DNA from: Balaenoptera acutorostrata
Taxonomy: Eukaryota; Chordata; Mammalia; Artiodactyla; Balaenopteridae
Reading direction: 5' to 3'
Assembly: GCF_949987535.1 (NCBI RefSeq)
Contig: NC_080081.1
Location: 53,082,153-53,146,152, forward strand
DNA: 64,000 bases
Part shown: positions 58,571-64,000 of the stretch, in pieces
Position numbering within the stretch: position 1 is the first letter of the stretch
Layout: each line of letters starts with the position of its first letter
Notes under the pieces: generated by a model
What the model was told of the DNA's origin: nothing
The model's database searches: none
The model's input: only the letters and a program-made list of their open reading frames with translations
Translations under genes and position numbers: made by a program

Positions 58571-61487
58571 TTGGCCTTAAAGTCAGAGTCTTTTGGACTT
58601 TTGCAACCATAATAGTAGACTATGCTAGGCACATTTGTGAAACATTGGAGTATGCATTTTCCAGAAAATCTAGCTAAAAGTCAAAAAGCAGCCAATTTAT
58701 CTTTTAAAGTTGCCTTGGTACTTGGTAAAATATCTGTTTACATTTAATACATATACACAACTGTAACTTGTCCCTTATCACTTCAAAATTTTAATATTAC
58801 ATATAAAGTACTAAATTATAGAAGCCATAACTACCAGTTAATTTGAACTCATAAGAGGTATCTGAAGGGTAACCCACTTATATAAAAATTGCCCAATTTA
58901 ATACAGTATTACATGTATCACAATGAAATAAGTTGTATTCTATAGTATAAGTAAAAGCACAAGCATCAAGCAAACTTTGTTCCATACAGGGCATAAAACG
59001 ATTCATATTTTATTAATACCAGGTAAATCCAGGTGATATAGACTGATAAAATTTCAAATATAAAATGTTATAATAATTATGTGAGAAACTTCTATAATTG
59101 TTAATGAAGTTTTAAGATTACCTATGTAAAAAGCACGGTTGTCATTATCTTGGTTTCCAGGGACACAGCACAGAACTTGACAGAGATTCTCTACTGTTTT
59201 TATCAGTCTGAGCACATTTATGCATTTATGACCTCCTACTCTATTTTTTTTTTTTTTAAGTTGATTAGTTTCCTGTGAGTTAGACTCCAAGGGGCTAGAG
59301 TACAGTAAATCCCCTTTATATTGTCAATCAACTACCAATTTGATGTCTTCATAGGTGTTAAGTGCTTAAGGAAATCACTTAAAGGTCAAAAACAATGCCA
59401 TTCTAAAATGCAATTAAAAGTGTGTGTTTCCTATTCCCTTGTTTAAAATGGCCTCTCTGAGACTTGTTTTCTACTGCGACTACAAAATCACTCAATTCAA
59501 AAGATGACCTTAAATTTTTACAATATTCCTTTTCCTTTAACAGCAACATTTAGAAAGGTTTCTTTTTTAGGAATAAATGAAGCACACATTTGGTAAAGGT
59601 AACATCAAACTGGCTCATGTGGCAATGAAGAAGCAGCAGGGCATAAGAAATCAATGTGTATTTAGCTTCCATCTTTATGTTCTCACTCCTTGCCTTTTTT
59701 CTTTTTTTTTTGATAGAGGCTAAGTAGATAAATAAGTAAATATAGTAATCACTCAGTCACTTATGACAAGGACTCCAGAAACACAGAGAAAAATATACAC
59801 ATTTAATGGATCTTTTTGTCTGTTTATGTCACTTTTTGTGCCAGTGTTTTGATAATCCTTTCACTCTTTTGACTAAGATGACTTTACAAAGTAAGAAAAA
59901 AGATTTATTTCCCCAAATGACAGGATCTTCCTGTATTTTAAAACGTTAAAGCTTGCAAATACGAAATTCACTGTATATAAATTGCTTATACAGAAACCAC
60001 TTGACCTCTGAGATTGTCTCAAGGTGTAGTATTTCCTCAGGGGAAAATTTGCTCTGGTAAGTCCTAGTCGCTAAAATAGTGAGTTTATGGTGGGAAACAA
60101 TTATATTTACTGTAAGTACTACAAGCATCTATCACGGTAGTTTGCCTGTAATAACTGCTCAGTGAATGAATAAATAATTGAATAGTTGGTTTCTTATATG
60201 GTTAATAATTCAATTATTATGAATTATTTTCCCTCACAAAATGCCACAAAATAAATAAAAAATGATTTGAAAGATTTCAAACCTTCAAGAATTATAAGAA
60301 TGAGAAATAACATAAATGATTTAAAGGTATCTACAAAATACCAGAAGCTAAGGAAAGCAGATGGTTAAGTGATAACTAGCAGAGGGAAAGTTTGAGCCTT
60401 AAACCTGGGGTATGAGGTGGGACAGAAAATTTAATACTGATCAGGCTGTTTCACATCACAGAGCACTGGAGAGATGGGATGAAAGGGTGGACCCAAAAGC
60501 TGGAAAATAATATGTGAATGTTTGTGAAAAAACAATTATGTATATGTTTATAATCTTACTATGCTTTGGCCAGTGAGATTTACAAGCAAAGGGCATGTAT
60601 GGCTGCTGGGTTATGCCATTAAAGATAATGTGCATGACCTCCACTTCCCCTTTTCTTTAACATTGCCAGGAATGCAAGCATGGTGGTGAAACACCTTAAT
60701 CCATGAAGCCACCAAACCAACATAGCAAGAGAAGAAAATAAATGTTTATATTTTATATATTTTAGTTCTCTATCACTGCAGTGAAGCCTATACCTTAATT
60801 AATATAACCATGAAAAAAGAACTGGATATAGAATTTATACAGAATATTCAAGGATTGTGAAAAATATTATTTTAAAGACTAGATCATATAATTTATATTG
60901 GAGAGTAATGGAAAACCAGATTGTCCAGGTAGCTGGAGGTGAGATTCAATTTCTTAAAACCCAAACAAATATGCAGACAATGTAGTAAAGAAGCAGGAGC
61001 AACGTTCTTAGTAGCGATAAAATCAAAATGATATATAAGGAGGAATATGCTACTTTTTAATATATTATTGGAAGAGAAGAGAGTTTTAAATATGAAAGCT
61101 TAGAGGATCTTGAAATTACAGAGACCTGAATAGTAGCAAGAACACTAATAAAATGTTGAGAGTGGAATTAACAATTTAGCATTTTTAGTTCTTCTAATTG
61201 CTATTGCAGACATTTGGGAGAGAGATGGTGGTGTCTTGCACCACGGAGTGGTAGGAATAAAATTTAATATATAGTTTGGAACCAAATTCTAAAGAACTTA
61301 CTGTTGAATTAGATATGATGTATGAGGGAAGGGCAAAATAAAAGATGGTCTGATGGGCAAAGGGTGATGCCATTTATTGAGATTTGAAAGGTCAGGTGAT
61401 AGAAGATGGGACATGGTAGAGGGGAAATAAGAGCCATTAGTTCTCCTTACATCTTATTAAGTCTTAAATGCATAGCCAAAACAACTG
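58571..61487. other. AT-rich spacer, nothing recognised
   Basis: 2.9 kb with short chance frames only. T-rich runs at 59243-59258 and 59697-59711. Confidence 0.5.
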
Positions 61488-61874
61488 TGTCTTAGTCCAT
61501 TAAGGATGCTGTGACAAAAACTGCAGACTGGGTGACTTAACTACAACAGAAATTTATTTCTCACAGTTCTAGAGGCTGGAAGTCAGAGATCAGGGGGCCA
61601 GCACAGTCAAATGAGGGCTCTCTTCCAGGTCACAGATTTTTCCTTGTGTTCTCGCATTGCAGAAGGGGGCAAGGAACCTATCTTAGGCCTCTTCTTATAG
61701 AAGGGGGCTCTACTCCCATTCATGAGGTCTCTACCCTCATGACCCAATCATCTCCAAAAGGCCTCACCTCCTAATGCTATGACCTTGGGCATTAGGTTTA
61801 ATGTTAATATGATTAAGATTAATGTTTAATGTTAATATGAATTTTGGGGTGACACAAAAATTCAGACTATAGCA
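61488..61874 (-). mobile_element. MSTA-like MaLR solo LTR
   Basis: Plus strand starts TGTCTTAGTCCATTAAGGAT and ends 'ttcagactatagca'. Between lie 'gaaatttatttctcacagtt' (antisense AATAAA signal), 'aggcctcacctcctaatgct' and 'atgaattttggggtgacac', the known MST/THE LTR order in antisense. Includes a small local duplication of 'atgttaatatga' near 61800-61845. No internal region is attached. Confidence 0.85.
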
Positions 61875-62373
61875 AACCAGAAATATTAAAATGATAAGAC
61901 TAAGCTACGGGGAATAATATAAATGATTAGTAAAAATGGAGTAAATTAGTAAAAAGAAAAAAAAAAAAAAGTCATGATTAACTTGGAGCAGAGAGAGCTG
62001 TCCCTAAACCAATTGCATTTTGCTCAGAAAACATTATCAGTGAAGCTCTGACCTGAAAGTCCCAAAGACATGGAACATAATATAAGTGGAGAAACCAGAT
62101 AATAAGGTTACGAGCCAGGCTCTATACAAACCAATGCTCCAAGAAATTGAATAACCCCCCTTGGTCCTAGAGAAATGCTGATAAATTATTAGAGGAGTTT
62201 GAAGGATATTTAGTGTATTCACTATTGTTATAGAAAACCTTGGTGAATTTCCCAAGCCAACATCCTGAAATAATTGTAGAGATGAATAAAAGATTGGCAA
62301 AAATATTATACAGATTTATATCTGAAATGGAAGATCAGAAGCCATAATTCCACCTTTGTAGAATATGGATAAT
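61875..62373. other. Spacer, nothing recognised
   Basis: A run at 61955-61970; no gene. Confidence 0.5.
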
Positions 62374-62385
62374 AGTAGTATTTTA

Positions 62386-62550
62386 TTTTTTTAATTTATT
62401 TACTTTTTTTTTTTTGGAAACTTTTTTTTTTTTTTTTTGGCAGTGCTGTATGGCATGCAGGATCTTAGTTCCCCAACCAAGAATCAAACCTGTGCGCCCT
62501 GCTGTGGAAGCATGGAGTCTTAACCACTGGACTGCCAGGGAAGTCCCAAC
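62386..62550 (-). mobile_element. CHR-type tRNA-derived SINE
   Basis: Minus-strand start GGGACTTCCCTGGCAGTCCA, 'gttaagactccatgcttcca', and a long A tail (T runs 62406-62440). Flanked by AGTAGTATTTTA (62374-62385) and AGTGATATTTTA (62551-62562). Confidence 0.88.
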
Positions 62551-62562
62551 AGTGATATTTTA

Positions 62563-64000
62563 AAAATCAAATAATAAAAACCAACCAGAAATATCCTCTA
62601 ATAGCCTCCAAAAATATTTATAGAGATTAATCATAGAAATGTAGAATTGATACGTTTCCATCATCTCTGGAAATGTATCATGTAATTAAAATTGATTTCA
62701 ACATATTTAATTCAGACAATAGCTTATATAGCAAGGAAATAAAAAGAGACATGCTATCTTAATTGATAGAATTAAGCTAAAGGATATTTTGAACTCTAAA
62801 ACTGTAAGTAATTCCAAGTCAGAGTGCTCTATAATAAGAATATGCTGTTGATACCCACTTGTATATGCCTTTTGTTGGCTTTTTGAGGTGTTTCTCTTGA
62901 ATAAAAGTTGCCAGCTTATTTATTTATAACTTTTTCAGGTGAATCACAGATTTTTACAAAATATGATGTCCTATGAGGTTTGCTGTTTTTAAGTGCATGT
63001 AGATTAAAAATGCTAAGCAAATGCATCATGGACTACAATAGAGAATTGCATTCACAGTACACGAGGTCTTAAGGTCAAAAGCCAGATGATACCGTGAGAA
63101 ATTTCAGAGAGAAGAGGAGCTTTTTCTGTTTATGTTAAAGCTCTTGCTTATCATTTTGGATTTCCTAGAATTTTTAATAAAGTTGGTGTGTGAGTTACTG
63201 AAGTAAACATTTTTTTTTTAATGATTTGATACGATGATCTTTCTTACTGTGTATCTGTGTTTACCATTTTTATGCCATTATGACTCTATATATCCTTTAT
63301 TTCATCACTCCCTTGGTGCTGCAGCTTATTTTTCAAGTTAAATAAAAGCACTAGCAAAGAAACAAAGAAAGTGTTGTAATCTTCTGACCCTCATGCTGAC
63401 AGTTACATATATTTTGAAGTAAATAAAGATATGGAATCGGGATTATGAAACAAGCATGCACTTCAGAGAAATGTTTCATAAATTTATTGCTTGACTGTGT
63501 AGTGCAACTGCCATAGTTTTTGATGGACAAGGACATATATCTAGAAAATGAAACAGATAGTGGCTCACTGTAATTCAAAGATAATAACTACTAGAAGATA
63601 CAACTGTTCAGCAAACGTGAGATTATTGGTTTCCTAGGGATTTATTAATCTGATGTATTTTAATCCTTGTCTGCTCTAAAAGAAGAATATTGTCACTCAG
63701 ATGATGGGGTCTCACTCATTTTGTAAAGTGTTCAGATCATCTTTTTCATTTATATCTGAAATTCATCCAGCAGTTGGAAAAAGGCCCCTGCTGCACAGCA
63801 GTCAGTCACATACAATGAATGTGAGAGCCCATGTCCAGGCTTCAAATGTCACCACATTGCCATCTTACTGTGCATGACTGAAATTTATTTCCCGTTAGTG
63901 GTGCTGAAAATTGCCACAGGTTTCTACCGTTTATAATGTATTGTCTAAACTGAAAACATTTCCCAGATTGAATTGACCTTTTAGAAAACAGCACTTTCAT
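62563..64000. other. AT-rich spacer to window end, nothing recognised
   Basis: No gene, no named repeat; the short minus frame at 63351-63578 has no features. Confidence 0.5.

Overview
This is mammalian, almost certainly cetacean (whale or dolphin), intergenic DNA that consists mainly of transposable elements. The clade call rests on repeats. There are five tRNA-derived SINEs of the CHR type (cetacean/hippo/ruminant group). There are several L1 elements with the 3' end and ORF1/ORF2 style of cetartiodactyl genomes. I saw no BovB LINE or Bov-tA SINE, which a ruminant window of this size would normally contain. All family names come from recognition by eye, not from a repeat library search. I found no intact host gene and no splice-supported exon. 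The only host-gene-derived sequence is a dead retrocopy of ATP5MG (ATP synthase subunit g).

Layout. 1-930: 3' end of an old L1 (+), split by an antisense ERV LTR. 1651-8698: full-length L1 (L1-A, minus). 8844-9429: MER1-type hAT deletion derivative with a perfect 8-bp target duplication. 9438-15755: old fragments (MER33-like, L2, L1 tail, MIR, internally deleted Tigger1). 15811-21701: older full-length L1 (L1-B, minus) inside a MER5-like element. 22530-25860: L2 and an old HAL1/L1-like element carrying an L1 tail and a SINE. 27853-34949: second young-type full-length L1 (L1-C, minus). 35208-36321: two CHR SINEs. 40076-44707: internally deleted class I endogenous retrovirus (LTR fragment, RNase H, integrase, env, LTR). 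44860-45260: L2. 47557-47985: ATP5MG retrocopy. 48560-56640: a three-level nest in which an ERV-L is split by a 6-kb autonomous-type hAT transposon (minus), itself split by a 5'-truncated, internally deleted L1 (L1-D, plus). 58189-62550: SINEs and an MSTA-like MaLR LTR. The rest, especially 45.3-47.5 kb, 56.7-58.2 kb, 58.6-61.5 kb and 62.6-64 kb, is AT-rich sequence in which I see nothing functional.

No element is expected to encode its full machinery. Each L1 ORF2 has stops or frameshifts, the ERV genes are broken throughout, and the hAT transposase is interrupted. The best preserved coding pieces are the ORF1 of L1-A (288 codons) and the endonuclease half of ORF2 in L1-C (337 codons from its own ATG, with the endonuclease motifs present). 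The main value of the window is its readable insertion history: target-site duplications, a parent and deletion derivative of one hAT family, SINEs with extra 3' sequence, and two 7-kb direct L1 repeats 19 kb apart. I found no convincing previously undescribed biological system here.
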